Positions 1-6,150 are shown, counted from the first letter of the stretch. The stretch is DNA of 7,437 bases from an uncultured Porphyromonadaceae bacterium (GCA_905212215.1 CAJMDR010000093.1:1-7437); one strand, 5' to 3'. The notes: a model not told the origin generated them from the sequence alone. Translations and numbers: made by a program.

Positions 1-582
1 GACTCTTCCTGATTCGGCTCTTCCCAGGAGTCCGAGCTGCACAAGAATATCGATATTGAAGCCTTCTTTTCTTGCAAGGGCTTCCAATACGTTACTGTCG
101 GGAGAATAACCTAATTTGAAATGCTTTATGGCCTCATCGGTGATTTTACGGCTATAGAGGTATGACAGACCAACATCCTGTCCTTCTTTGGTGTCATGCA
201 GAAAGTGCATGAACTTGTTCATGGCCCATTCATTGGCCACGAACATTGCCTCTCGTTCACTCTGTGCCTGCCGTTCGGCGTCAGTGAGTTCCCGTTCCTC
301 TATCTTTATGCCATATTTTCTTGCCAGTTGCCGAAGGGCGTCGTTATATCCTATGCCCTCTTTCTCCATGATGAAGTTGACAGGACTGCCACCCTTATGA
401 CAAGAAAAACAATAACAGAAATTCTTGGCCCTGTTAACAGAGAACGAAGGGGTGCGCTCGTTATGAAATGGGCATAACCCCATATAATTTGCACCTCTAC
501 GGACAAGGTGAACATAATCGCTCACCACTTCCACAATATCCGCCACTTCCTTGATGCGCTCGGCAGTAGCTTTATCTATCAT
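1..582 (-). CDS. dnaG: DNA primase DnaG, N-terminal part (runs off left edge)
   Basis: DnaG makes the RNA primers for replication. Only the first 194 codons are present; the frame is open to base 1, so the TOPRIM catalytic core and helicase-binding C-terminus lie outside. I read it from ATG at 582 (MIDKATAERIKEV...). The CHC2 zinc-binding domain is clear: C37-x2-H40-x17-C58-x2-C61, with the family motif CPFHNERTPSFSV at 37-49 and the KGG and VNFIMEKEG segments after the last ligand. Residues 66-194 match the linker leading to the TOPRIM domain (LARKYGIKIEE, then FKLGYSPD). The ATG overlaps the stop of the upstream gene as ATGA, and no Shine-Dalgarno sequence precedes it, so translation is probably coupled to that gene. 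The family assignment is secure; expression as the third gene after the MFS and Spi genes is inferred from spacing. Confidence 0.95.
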   Translation of the reverse strand, partial: MIDKATAERIKEVADIVEVVSDYVHLVRRGANYMGLCPFHNERTPSFSVNRAKNFCYCFSCHKGGSPVNFIMEKEGIGYNDALRQLARKYGIKIEERELTDAERQAQSEREAMFVANEWAMNKFMHFLHDTKEGQDVGLSYLYSRKITDEAIKHFKLGYSPDSNVLEALARKEGFNIDILVQLGLLGRAESGRV

Positions 583-1706
583 CGGTAAAGGCGCAAGGTA
601 TAAGGTTGTCCGGACTCACCTATCAGCAAGGCTATATAAAAACCGGATGGCTGCGTGGAAATATCTAACTGAGACATGTTGGTGTCCTTGAAAGTCAGTT
701 CCGCCACACGTACTCCGGCAACATTATAGATGATAGCCTGCCTCACGTTCTCAGGAAGATTAACGGAAAAATGTCCGTCTCCCTGCCAGCCTACCACAGG
801 ACCAGAAGGTCGGAGAATTTCTTCAATTGAGGCTAACTGACGTTGTCGTTCATCCTGGGTTTCCTGAATAAAAGAGTCGTAGAAAGTAAATGGAAGTTCT
901 TCGGTTATTTCCTCTTCCGGAGCGCCTATGGGATTTGTTATTACGGCTAACTCTCCCTGGCTGATAAATTCAGTCGGTAATAACCGATACATGGCATCGG
1001 TCGGCTGTTCATTGAAACGAAGTCTGAAAAAATCGGCACGTCGGCCTGTCGCTACAGCAGGAACAAGTTCTCCACGAGGATTGACAATGGCCATTACCAC
1101 ATTGCGTTTGCTCCGCAATTCATCGGAAATCATACTGTTCCATTGCTCGGGCTGGTAGTTCACGGACTGTAAGTCGCGGCTGTCCGCTCTCTTATACAGA
1201 TTCTGCACCTCTTCCTCCACTTCATCCCAAGGCAATAACATATCGGTCACATCAAGCTGTTTCTGAAGAATTCCGGCTATGTGGCTCTTGATGTCGCCCC
1301 ACGCCTTGACTGCCTCTGCTGGATATTCGCTTTCATAACGGATATATTCTATCTGTCGGCCGTAGAGGTCGAACAATGCTCTCTGACCCTCGGTAAGCCT
1401 GCCGGGTTCAAGCTTTCCTCTTTCTGAATAAGCAAGAATAGGGTAGGCCTTGTTCTCTGCGCTCACTATTACAAATCCACCGGTAGGATGGTTGAAGACA
1501 TAGAAGGGAATGAACAGACGGTTGGTTGTAAATTCCCTGCCGGTAAAGGCAAAGTTGGGTGCTGCCATTTTCAATCCTCTCGAAGCATTGAAAAACAGCT
1601 CTGCCACGGTCGCTGCCTCCTTACGGCTCACTGTCTCCGCCTGTGCGTTGACACTGGTGAGAAACAACGATAGTGTTATTGTAAGTATTAGTTTAAACCG
1701 CCTCAT
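579..1706 (-). CDS. Exported protein with orphan Spi (C10 protease prodomain-like) domain and T9SS-like C-terminal domain
   Basis: A 375-residue exported protein of unknown function. Residues 1-23 form a signal peptide (basic MRRFK, hydrophobic core, cleavage likely after NA or AQA). Residues about 24-118 resemble the Spi/streptopain prodomain: VSRKEAATVAELFF, then FYVFNHPTGGFVIVSAEN and PILAYSERG at 68-97. In C10 proteases this pattern precedes the catalytic domain, but here none follows. The whole protein has no cysteine, so it cannot be a C10 cysteine protease. The middle (about 120-300) is charged and unrecognised. The last 65 residues look like a type A T9SS sorting domain (IYNVAGVRV at 325-333, LDIS, PSGFY at 353-357), ending in TLRLYR rather than the usual lysine-containing end. 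It could be a secreted inhibitor or chaperone of a C10 protease; this is inference. It lies 59 bases after the MFS gene with no obvious promoter, and overlaps dnaG by 4 bases. Confidence 0.85.
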   Translation of the reverse strand: MRRFKLILTITLSLFLTSVNAQAETVSRKEAATVAELFFNASRGLKMAAPNFAFTGREFTTNRLFIPFYVFNHPTGGFVIVSAENKAYPILAYSERGKLEPGRLTEGQRALFDLYGRQIEYIRYESEYPAEAVKAWGDIKSHIAGILQKQLDVTDMLLPWDEVEEEVQNLYKRADSRDLQSVNYQPEQWNSMISDELRSKRNVVMAIVNPRGELVPAVATGRRADFFRLRFNEQPTDAMYRLLPTEFISQGELAVITNPIGAPEEEITEELPFTFYDSFIQETQDERQRQLASIEEILRPSGPVVGWQGDGHFSVNLPENVRQAIIYNVAGVRVAELTFKDTNMSQLDISTQPSGFYIALLIGESGQPYTLRLYR

Positions 1707-1765
1707 ATATTTATAACGTTTCTGAACCGTATTTATTAGACGCGAAACGGGATAATTAGTTTCAT

Positions 1766-3157
1766 TTATTTGACCTTGTTCGGTAGGTTAAGACCTAAGT
1801 TTTCTTTTCTGTTGAGATAAGACAACGCTACTGCGCCGAGAATGGAAATTGCCGCTAAGGCAGAGAACAGCATCATTGCGGGGGCATAAAGATACGGTTC
1901 GGCTACATGGCTGTCGTCAACGAATGTCGCCACCAGTAGGGGTGTAAGATATAGACCTATTGCCTGAAGCCAGTAAAAGCCGGCATAGGCGCTGCCCAAT
2001 GAACTTGCCGGAGCGATTCGGGGTAACAATGGCCATAGTCCGGCAGATACCAATGCCGAGGATAAACCTAATAATGCTATGCCTCCGTAAGCTATCCAAA
2101 GTTCCGGAATTACAGGTAAAAGGAATGCGAACATCATGTAACATATTATGATGAACAAGGCACCCCAAATCATTAGGGGAATTGCCTTTCCTTTGTAATC
2201 CGGAATCATACAAGCGAAAGGAGTGGCAAGTGCGGAAGCCAACGGCAACAGAGCTATCAATGAAGCTGCTCCCGAAGCCTGAAGACCCATGCTGGACTGG
2301 AAGATTGCCGTAGCATAGCGGAAGAAGGGGATTACGGAAGCATAATAAGCAACGCACACAAGCGCCAAAAGCCATAGAAGCCGGTTTTGGGCTGTATTAC
2401 GGCATAGGCGTTTCAACGGAGTCCAGACAGTCTCTGAAACTTCTCTTTCTTCTTTTCTGTTTCTGTCGATGAAGCCGAACGCAATCCAGCAACAAATACC
2501 GATAATGAGTATCAGCAATGTCCATCCTAAGGGTCTTGAAACGCTCGCCTCATTTCCAATCATGGCAATTCTGGGAGACAGCCATAAAGCCAACGCCACT
2601 ATGATTCTTGAACCGGCAAGCTGCACACCTAACGCTATTGCCAGTTCCTTGCCCCGGAACCAGCTTACTGTTGCCTTTGATGCCGAAATGCCGGCCATTT
2701 CCATACCGACGCCGAAGAGCATGAATCCTATTGCCGATAATTTTGCGGAGGCAGGCATCCCGGCGCTGAATGGGGTTATGTTCCATGCCGATGTGGGAAA
2801 ATTCAAAATAGTGTCGAACCAGTCGGCTAATTGCGATTCCATAAAACTCCCTGTTAGAGCGTAGAAATTCAAGGCTCCACCGGCAAGCATGAGGAAACCG
2901 GACAATAATCCGCAGAACCGGGTGCCAAGACGGTCGGTAAGAACTCCGGCCACTAAAAGAATACAGCAGAAAACATTCAGGAATGATTCTGCACTTGAAT
3001 AACGGCTATAGGTGGCAAGATCCCATCCTGCCTCATATTGGAGAAAAGTCTGCAAAGGAGAAAGAGCATATAATAGCATGTATCCTCCCGCCATTGCGCC
3101 TATCATCAACAGCACTACGCTCCAGCGTTTCCATGCCTGAGTGTTACACTCCGACAT
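1766..3157 (-). CDS. MFS transporter, 12 predicted membrane helices
   Basis: Inner-membrane secondary transporter of the major facilitator superfamily, 463 residues from the chosen start, with about 12 hydrophobic helices. Helix 1 carries MIGAMAGGYMLLYALSPLQ, followed by YSSAESFLNVF and the MFS motif A between helices 2 and 3 (G-V-L-T-D-R-L-G-T-R, residues 71-80). The charged loop near the middle (DRNRKEEREVSE) separates the two six-helix halves. The N-terminal pattern resembles a Bacteroidetes MFS group related to MFSD1; the substrate cannot be read from sequence. An in-frame ATG at 3178 would add 7 residues. I prefer 3157 because the promoter's predicted transcription start falls at about 3179, leaving almost no leader for 3178, and because GGAG at 3170-3167 sits 9 bases before 3157. 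The next gene on this strand starts 59 bases downstream, so the Spi gene and dnaG may share its transcript. Confidence 0.9.
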   Translation of the reverse strand: MSECNTQAWKRWSVVLLMIGAMAGGYMLLYALSPLQTFLQYEAGWDLATYSRYSSAESFLNVFCCILLVAGVLTDRLGTRFCGLLSGFLMLAGGALNFYALTGSFMESQLADWFDTILNFPTSAWNITPFSAGMPASAKLSAIGFMLFGVGMEMAGISASKATVSWFRGKELAIALGVQLAGSRIIVALALWLSPRIAMIGNEASVSRPLGWTLLILIIGICCWIAFGFIDRNRKEEREVSETVWTPLKRLCRNTAQNRLLWLLALVCVAYYASVIPFFRYATAIFQSSMGLQASGAASLIALLPLASALATPFACMIPDYKGKAIPLMIWGALFIIICYMMFAFLLPVIPELWIAYGGIALLGLSSALVSAGLWPLLPRIAPASSLGSAYAGFYWLQAIGLYLTPLLVATFVDDSHVAEPYLYAPAMMLFSALAAISILGAVALSYLNRKENLGLNLPNKVK

Positions 3158-3182
3158 CTTTGTAATCTCCGATTCCATGCCG

Positions 3183-3213
3183 CAAAATTACAAAGAAAAG
3201 GGTATCTGCCAAA
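3183..3213 (-). promoter_or_regulatory. Bacteroidetes-type promoter of the MFS gene
   Basis: On the minus strand, a -33 element TTTG (3213-3210) and a -7 element TAATTTTG (3190-3183) are separated by exactly 19 bases, a full match to the TTTG-N19-21-TAnnTTTG consensus of the Bacteroides primary sigma factor. Predicted transcription starts at about 3179-3180. One arm of the inverted repeat at 3201-3235 lies inside the spacer and shares a base with the -33 element. Confidence 0.75.
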
Positions 3214-3235
3214 ATGTTATTTTCAGGCAGATACC
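3201..3235 (-). terminator. Inverted repeat: probable sod terminator, also operator-like over the MFS promoter
   Basis: Perfect 10-base arms GGTATCTGCC (3201-3210) and GGCAGATACC (3226-3235) with 15 bases between. The inner bases AAAAT and ATTTT can add further pairs, and an outer G-U and A-U extend the stem. Read in the direction of sod transcription it lies about 60 bases after the sod stop and is followed by CTTTTCTTTG, a broken U-tract, which fits intrinsic termination. It also overlaps the -33 to -7 spacer of the MFS promoter, so a regulator-binding role is equally possible. Confidence 0.6.
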
Positions 3236-3296
3236 TTATATGTTCTGTTCGGTGTGAGAAAGCATTTACCTTCTTTCGACCCGATGAATTCTTACT

Positions 3297-3887
3297 TTAC
3301 AGAAGAGCTGCGTCGTAACGGTTTTCTATAACCGTCCAGTCCAGAATATCCCACAGTTTGCTGAGATACTGCGGCCTAAGATTCTGGTAGTCGAGATAGT
3401 AAGCATGTTCCCATACATCGAAAGTCAACAATGGAGTCAGTCCTTGTTTGATGGGGTTCTCGGCATTCTTGCCTTGTGTGATGAAGAGGTTGCCCTGTGC
3501 ATCGGTGGAAAGCCATGCCCATCCTGAACCGAACAAGGTCTTTCCGGCCTTCTCGAACTCCTCCTGAAATGCCGACAATGTTCCGAACTGCTTCTCTATC
3601 TGTTTCTGCAGTTTGCCTTCGGGTATATGCTTTCCGTTGGGCGAGAACTGGAAGAAATAGAAAATATGGTTCCAGGCCTGTGACGCATTGTTGAACAAAG
3701 GCCCTTCTGCATTCTTGATGATTTCTTCGATGGGTAGATCCTCGAATTCAGTTCCTTTGATAAGGGTGTTCAAGGTGTCGATATAAGCTTTCTCATGCTT
3801 TCCCCAATGGTATTCTATGGTCCTCTGGCTGATGACGGGAGCCAGAGCATCGGGCAGATAAGGAAGCTTGGGTTGTATGTAAGTCAT
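3297..3887 (-). CDS. sodB: Superoxide dismutase, Fe/Mn family (iron-type second sphere)
   Basis: Cytoplasmic enzyme converting superoxide to hydrogen peroxide and oxygen; 196 residues, normal for the family, with no signal peptide. All four metal ligands are present: H27 (YHWGKH), H74 (WNHIFYF), D157 and H161 (DVWEHAYYLDY). The second-sphere glutamine Q70 (NNASQAWNH) is placed as in iron SODs. Residue 155 is threonine, as in E. coli FeSOD, where the cambialistic P. gingivalis enzyme has glycine; this suggests iron preference (inference). E32 replaces the second histidine of the common GKHH motif, a position known to vary. A single-gene transcript is likely, ending at the hairpin about 60 bases downstream. 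Its promoter is not clear: TTAATTTG (3937-3930) is one mismatch from the -7 consensus but lacks a -33 partner. Confidence 0.95.
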   Translation of the reverse strand: MTYIQPKLPYLPDALAPVISQRTIEYHWGKHEKAYIDTLNTLIKGTEFEDLPIEEIIKNAEGPLFNNASQAWNHIFYFFQFSPNGKHIPEGKLQKQIEKQFGTLSAFQEEFEKAGKTLFGSGWAWLSTDAQGNLFITQGKNAENPIKQGLTPLLTFDVWEHAYYLDYQNLRPQYLSKLWDILDWTVIENRYDAALL

Positions 3888-3921
3888 AGTAGTTATGTTA
3901 AAGGTTTTTCCCGATTTTCAA

Positions 3922-3931
3922 TGTTTAAACA
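3922..3931. promoter_or_regulatory. 10-bp palindrome upstream of sod
   Basis: TGTTTAAACA is a perfect palindrome 35 bases upstream of the sod start codon. It abuts the only -7-like sequence there (TTAATTTG on the minus strand). This position would suit a regulator of sod, but short AT-rich palindromes arise by chance, so the assignment is weak. Confidence 0.25.
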
Positions 3932-3971
3932 AATTAATGCCCCCCAATGTTGAGTGTTTCATAGAAGAGCA

Positions 3972-4003
3972 ATTGCTAAAAAAACAAAAATTGCTTAATT
4001 TTG
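3972..4003 (+). promoter_or_regulatory. Promoter of the EamA transporter gene
   Basis: ATTG at 3972-3975 and TAATTTTG at 3996-4003 are separated by 20 bases, matching the Bacteroidetes -33/-7 pattern with one mismatch in the -33 element. Transcription would start at about 4006, giving a leader of roughly 53 bases before the ATG at 4060. This rules out the longer in-frame start at 3895, which lies upstream of the promoter. Confidence 0.65.
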
Positions 4004-4013
4004 CACTCGGATT

Positions 4014-4030
4014 GGGGAACTCTTTTCCCC
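4014..4030 (+). other. Short hairpin at the 5' end of the EamA transcript
   Basis: GGGGAA (4014-4019) and TTCCCC (4025-4030) form a 6-base stem, GC-rich at its base, with loop CTCTT. It begins about 8 bases after the predicted transcription start. 5'-terminal stems of this kind can protect mRNA from decay; the role here is inferred. Confidence 0.4.
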
Positions 4031-4059
4031 TCTCAACCCAAGATTACCCTGTAATTACC

Positions 4060-5004
4060 ATGAAAAAATCTACCCGTTTACTGATAATAACCCATCTGAC
4101 GGCCGTTGTGACCGTTATATGCTGGGGTTCATCTTTCCTTGCCACAAAAGTTCTGATGGAAACCGGAGGCTTAAAGCCTGTTGAAATGTATACTTACCGC
4201 TTTATAGCAGCATATCTTATTCTGCTTGCAATTACATTCCGACATATTCTGAGCAATAACTGGCGCGACGAACTTACTTTCCTGCTATGCGGGGCTTGTG
4301 CCGGTTCTTTATACTTCATAACTGAAAATTACGCATTGCAGAACACCACGGCAGGAAACGTGTCGTTGCTCGCTTCCGTGTCACCGTTGTTCACGGCATT
4401 TCTGTTGGCGGTATTTTTCCGGACTAAAGTCAAGGTAAGCGTAATCATCGGTTCCATTGTGGCTTTGGTGGGAGTAGGATTCATTATTTGCAGTCATGGA
4501 GAGGGTTTCGTAATCAAGCCAAAAGGGGACCTTTTGGCACTATGTGCCTCACTAAGTTGGGCTGTTTATACAATTGCGGTGAAAAGATTGATTCCATTAT
4601 ATTCAACCCTTTTTATAACCCGAAAACTCTTCTTTTACGGAGTCTTGACATCCCTGCCATTGCTCTTCAATGTAGTGCCGATGGATCAGATCGGAAGTCA
4701 TATAGCTCTTCTTTTTGACTTCTCAAAACCAATGTTCTTCTCGAACTTTGCTTTCCTGGTCGTAATGTGTTCTGTGCTGGCATATATTCTATGGAATGAA
4801 GTCATGAAGAAACTCGGTCCGGTTGCGTCAAACAACTATCTCTACGGGCAACCCCTCGTGACTATGTTTGCCGGAGCATTGCTTTTAGGAGAGCATATAA
4901 CTCTTTTCGGATATATAGGGTGTGTGATGGTAATAGGAGGTCTTATCCTTTCCGATAAGCTGAATTTCAAATCCGAAAGGTTGAAAATCTTCCGTCGCAA
5001 GTAG
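4060..5004 (+). CDS. EamA/DMT-superfamily transporter, 10 predicted membrane helices
   Basis: Inner-membrane transporter of 314 residues built from two repeated EamA domains of five helices each. The first covers about 12-145 (TVICWGSSFLATKV, then YALQNTTAGNVSLLASVSPLF), the second about 158-300 (GDLLALCASLSWAVYTIAVKRL, then NNYLYGQPLVTMFAGALLLGE). The C-terminus is basic (FKSERLKIFRRK), as expected for a cytoplasmic tail. The family includes amino-acid and metabolite exporters; nothing shows the substrate. The start at 4060 (MKKSTRLLIITH) is chosen because the promoter lies at 3972-4003, and the 55 residues encoded upstream in frame do not look like this family. It is transcribed divergently from sod across a 172-base intergenic region. 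No strong terminator follows; the hairpin at 5031-5048 is the only candidate. Confidence 0.9.
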   Translation: MKKSTRLLIITHLTAVVTVICWGSSFLATKVLMETGGLKPVEMYTYRFIAAYLILLAITFRHILSNNWRDELTFLLCGACAGSLYFITENYALQNTTAGNVSLLASVSPLFTAFLLAVFFRTKVKVSVIIGSIVALVGVGFIICSHGEGFVIKPKGDLLALCASLSWAVYTIAVKRLIPLYSTLFITRKLFFYGVLTSLPLLFNVVPMDQIGSHIALLFDFSKPMFFSNFAFLVVMCSVLAYILWNEVMKKLGPVASNNYLYGQPLVTMFAGALLLGEHITLFGYIGCVMVIGGLILSDKLNFKSERLKIFRRK

Positions 5005-5030
5005 CATATCCTTGATGAAAAAAATATCGG

Positions 5031-5048
5031 CCCTCAAGGTTTTGAGGG
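5031..5048. other. Hairpin between the EamA gene and mdh, overlapping the mdh -33 element
   Basis: CCCTCAA (5031-5037) and TTGAGGG (5042-5048) form a perfect 7-base stem with a GGTT loop, 27 bases after the EamA stop. On the plus strand no U-run follows it directly, so it is a poor intrinsic terminator for that gene. On the minus strand it is followed by a T-rich stretch, but no minus-strand gene ends here. Its right arm contains most of the TTTG -33 element (5041-5044) of mdh, so it may be an operator. Confidence 0.45.
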
Positions 5049-5071
5049 TAACGGAATTATTTGTAATTTTG
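5041..5071 (+). promoter_or_regulatory. Promoter of mdh
   Basis: TTTG (5041-5044) and TAATTTTG (5064-5071) with exactly 19 bases between them are a full match to the Bacteroidetes -33/-7 consensus, in the same arrangement as the MFS promoter. Transcription should start near 5075, about 145 bases before the mdh ATG. Confidence 0.75.
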
Positions 5072-5074
5072 CAG

Positions 5075-5220
5075 TGCCGTAACAGGATGTGGTAATATAA
5101 GTTTCCGTAACCTGTTCCAAGGCGTTAGGCTTGACCTGAAATATGCCTGAGAGGGCATCGGGTAACAGCTTAAAAAGTGGAAAATCCAAAAAACACACAA
5201 GTTTCAAAAAAGACAGAGCA
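5075..5220 (+). other. Long structured 5' leader of mdh
   Basis: About 145 bases of untranslated leader, long beside the roughly 53-base leader of the neighbouring EamA gene. CCTGTT (5111-5116) can pair with AACAGG (5081-5086), or five of its bases (5112-5116) can pair with AACAG (5164-5168), so the two pairings exclude each other. A separate hairpin is ATGCC (5143-5147) with GGCAT (5154-5158) and loop TGAGAG. CCGTAAC occurs twice, at 5077 and 5105. The last 50 bases are A-rich and unstructured, as expected for a Bacteroidetes ribosome-entry region. I recognise no known riboswitch. Confidence 0.4.
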
Positions 5221-6150
5221 ATGTCAAAAGTAACAGTTGTAGGCGCCGGTAATGTAGGCGCTACCGCAGCCAATGTGATTGCCATCCGCGGAATCGCCGA
5301 CGAGGTAGTGATGATCGACATCAAAGAAGGTGTAAGCGAAGGCAAAGCTATGGATATGATGCAGACAGCAAACCTGCTGGATATGAATACCTGCATCAAA
5401 GGTGTAACCAACGACTATGAGGCTACCGCCAACAGCGACGTCGTGGTTATTACCAGCGGTATCCCCCGCAAACCCGGCATGACCCGCGAGGAACTCATCG
5501 GCGTGAACGCCGGCATCGTGAAGCAGGTTACCGAAAGCGTTCTCAAAGCAAGCCCGAACGCTGTGATAGTATGCGTTTCCAATCCTATGGATACCATGAC
5601 TTACCTGATTCACAAAATCTCAGGTCTGCCAAAGAACCGCATCATAGGCATGGGCGGCGCTCTGGACTCCAGCCGTTTCAAATATTATCTCAGCATCGCT
5701 CTCGGCGCTAACCCCAACGAGGTGGAAGGCTTTGTTATCGGCGGACACGGCGATACAACTATGATTCCCATGAAGCGCTTCGCTGCTTGGCGCGGTGTGC
5801 CTGTAACCAACTACATCTCCGCTGAACAGCTGGAGAAAGTAGCTGCAGACACTATGGTCGGTGGCGCTACACTCACCAAACTTCTCGGCACAAGCGCATG
5901 GTATGCTCCCGGAGCTGCTACAGCAGAAGTGGTAGAGGCAGTACTCCATGATCAGAAAGTGATGATTCCTTGCTCCGCTCTGCTCGACGGCGAGTATGGC
6001 CACAAGGATCTCTGCATCGGCGTTCCCTGCATCCTTGGTCGCAACGGTATAGAGAAGATCGTGGAACTCGAACTCACTGCTGAGGAGAAAGCAGCTTTCG
6101 ATAAGAGCGCTGCCGCCGTGCACAAGACCAATGAGGCTCTGCCTTGCTAA
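5221..6150 (+). CDS. mdh: Malate dehydrogenase, NAD-dependent, LDH-like type
   Basis: Cytoplasmic enzyme interconverting malate and oxaloacetate with NAD; in Bacteroidales it serves the reductive branch from oxaloacetate towards fumarate and succinate. It has 309 residues, normal for the family. The Rossmann motif is G8-x-G10-x2-G13, with D33 as the acidic residue selecting NAD. The substrate loop IPRKPGMTREEL holds R83 and R89; N121 lies in VSNP; D149 and R152 lie in GGALDSSRF; the catalytic base is H176 in GGHGDTTMIP. The start at 5221 gives the canonical MSKVTVVGAGNVG; an in-frame ATG at 5143 would add 26 lysine/serine-rich residues unlike the family. Codon use is much richer in C-ending codons (AAC, ATC, GGC, CGC, ACC) than in mazG or the EamA gene, a mark of high expression. 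It is likely a single-gene transcript, with its own promoter and the hairpin terminator at 6194. Confidence 0.97.
   Translation: MSKVTVVGAGNVGATAANVIAIRGIADEVVMIDIKEGVSEGKAMDMMQTANLLDMNTCIKGVTNDYEATANSDVVVITSGIPRKPGMTREELIGVNAGIVKQVTESVLKASPNAVIVCVSNPMDTMTYLIHKISGLPKNRIIGMGGALDSSRFKYYLSIALGANPNEVEGFVIGGHGDTTMIPMKRFAAWRGVPVTNYISAEQLEKVAADTMVGGATLTKLLGTSAWYAPGAATAEVVEAVLHDQKVMIPCSALLDGEYGHKDLCIGVPCILGRNGIEKIVELELTAEEKAAFDKSAAAVHKTNEALPC

Noticed and set aside
1707..1765. Possible promoter between the MFS and Spi genes
   Set aside because: No TAnnTTTG with a correctly spaced TTTG is present on the minus strand; only a 6-bp CGTTTC/GAAACG repeat with a 21-base loop was seen, which is within chance.
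1917..2375. 152-residue alternative frame inside the MFS gene
   Set aside because: Same strand as the transporter but in another frame; composition is unlike a real protein and the MFS frame is fully supported by helices and motif A.
3895..4059. 55-residue N-terminal extension of the EamA gene
   Set aside because: It lies partly upstream of, and across, the gene's promoter at 3972-4003, and its residues are unlike a transporter N-terminus.
5110..5170. CTGAGA and ACCTGA near the mdh start, reminiscent of a TPP riboswitch
   Set aside because: In TPP riboswitches CTGAGA precedes GAACCTGA and a conserved helix closes the element. Here ACCTGA comes first and the other conserved segments are missing; the gene has no link to thiamine.
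5143..5220. 26-residue N-terminal extension of Mdh
   Set aside because: The family begins at the nucleotide-binding strand MSKVTVVGAG; the upstream ATG sits inside a leader hairpin.
5034..5411. Minus-strand reading frame of 125 residues across the mdh promoter and start
   Set aside because: It overlaps the mdh promoter, leader and coding sequence in antisense and its product resembles no family; it is a by-product of the biased codon use of mdh.
5620..6123. Minus-strand reading frame of 167 residues inside mdh
   Set aside because: It lies wholly within the well-supported mdh coding sequence on the other strand and has an atypical Cys/His-rich composition; no promoter or family signature.
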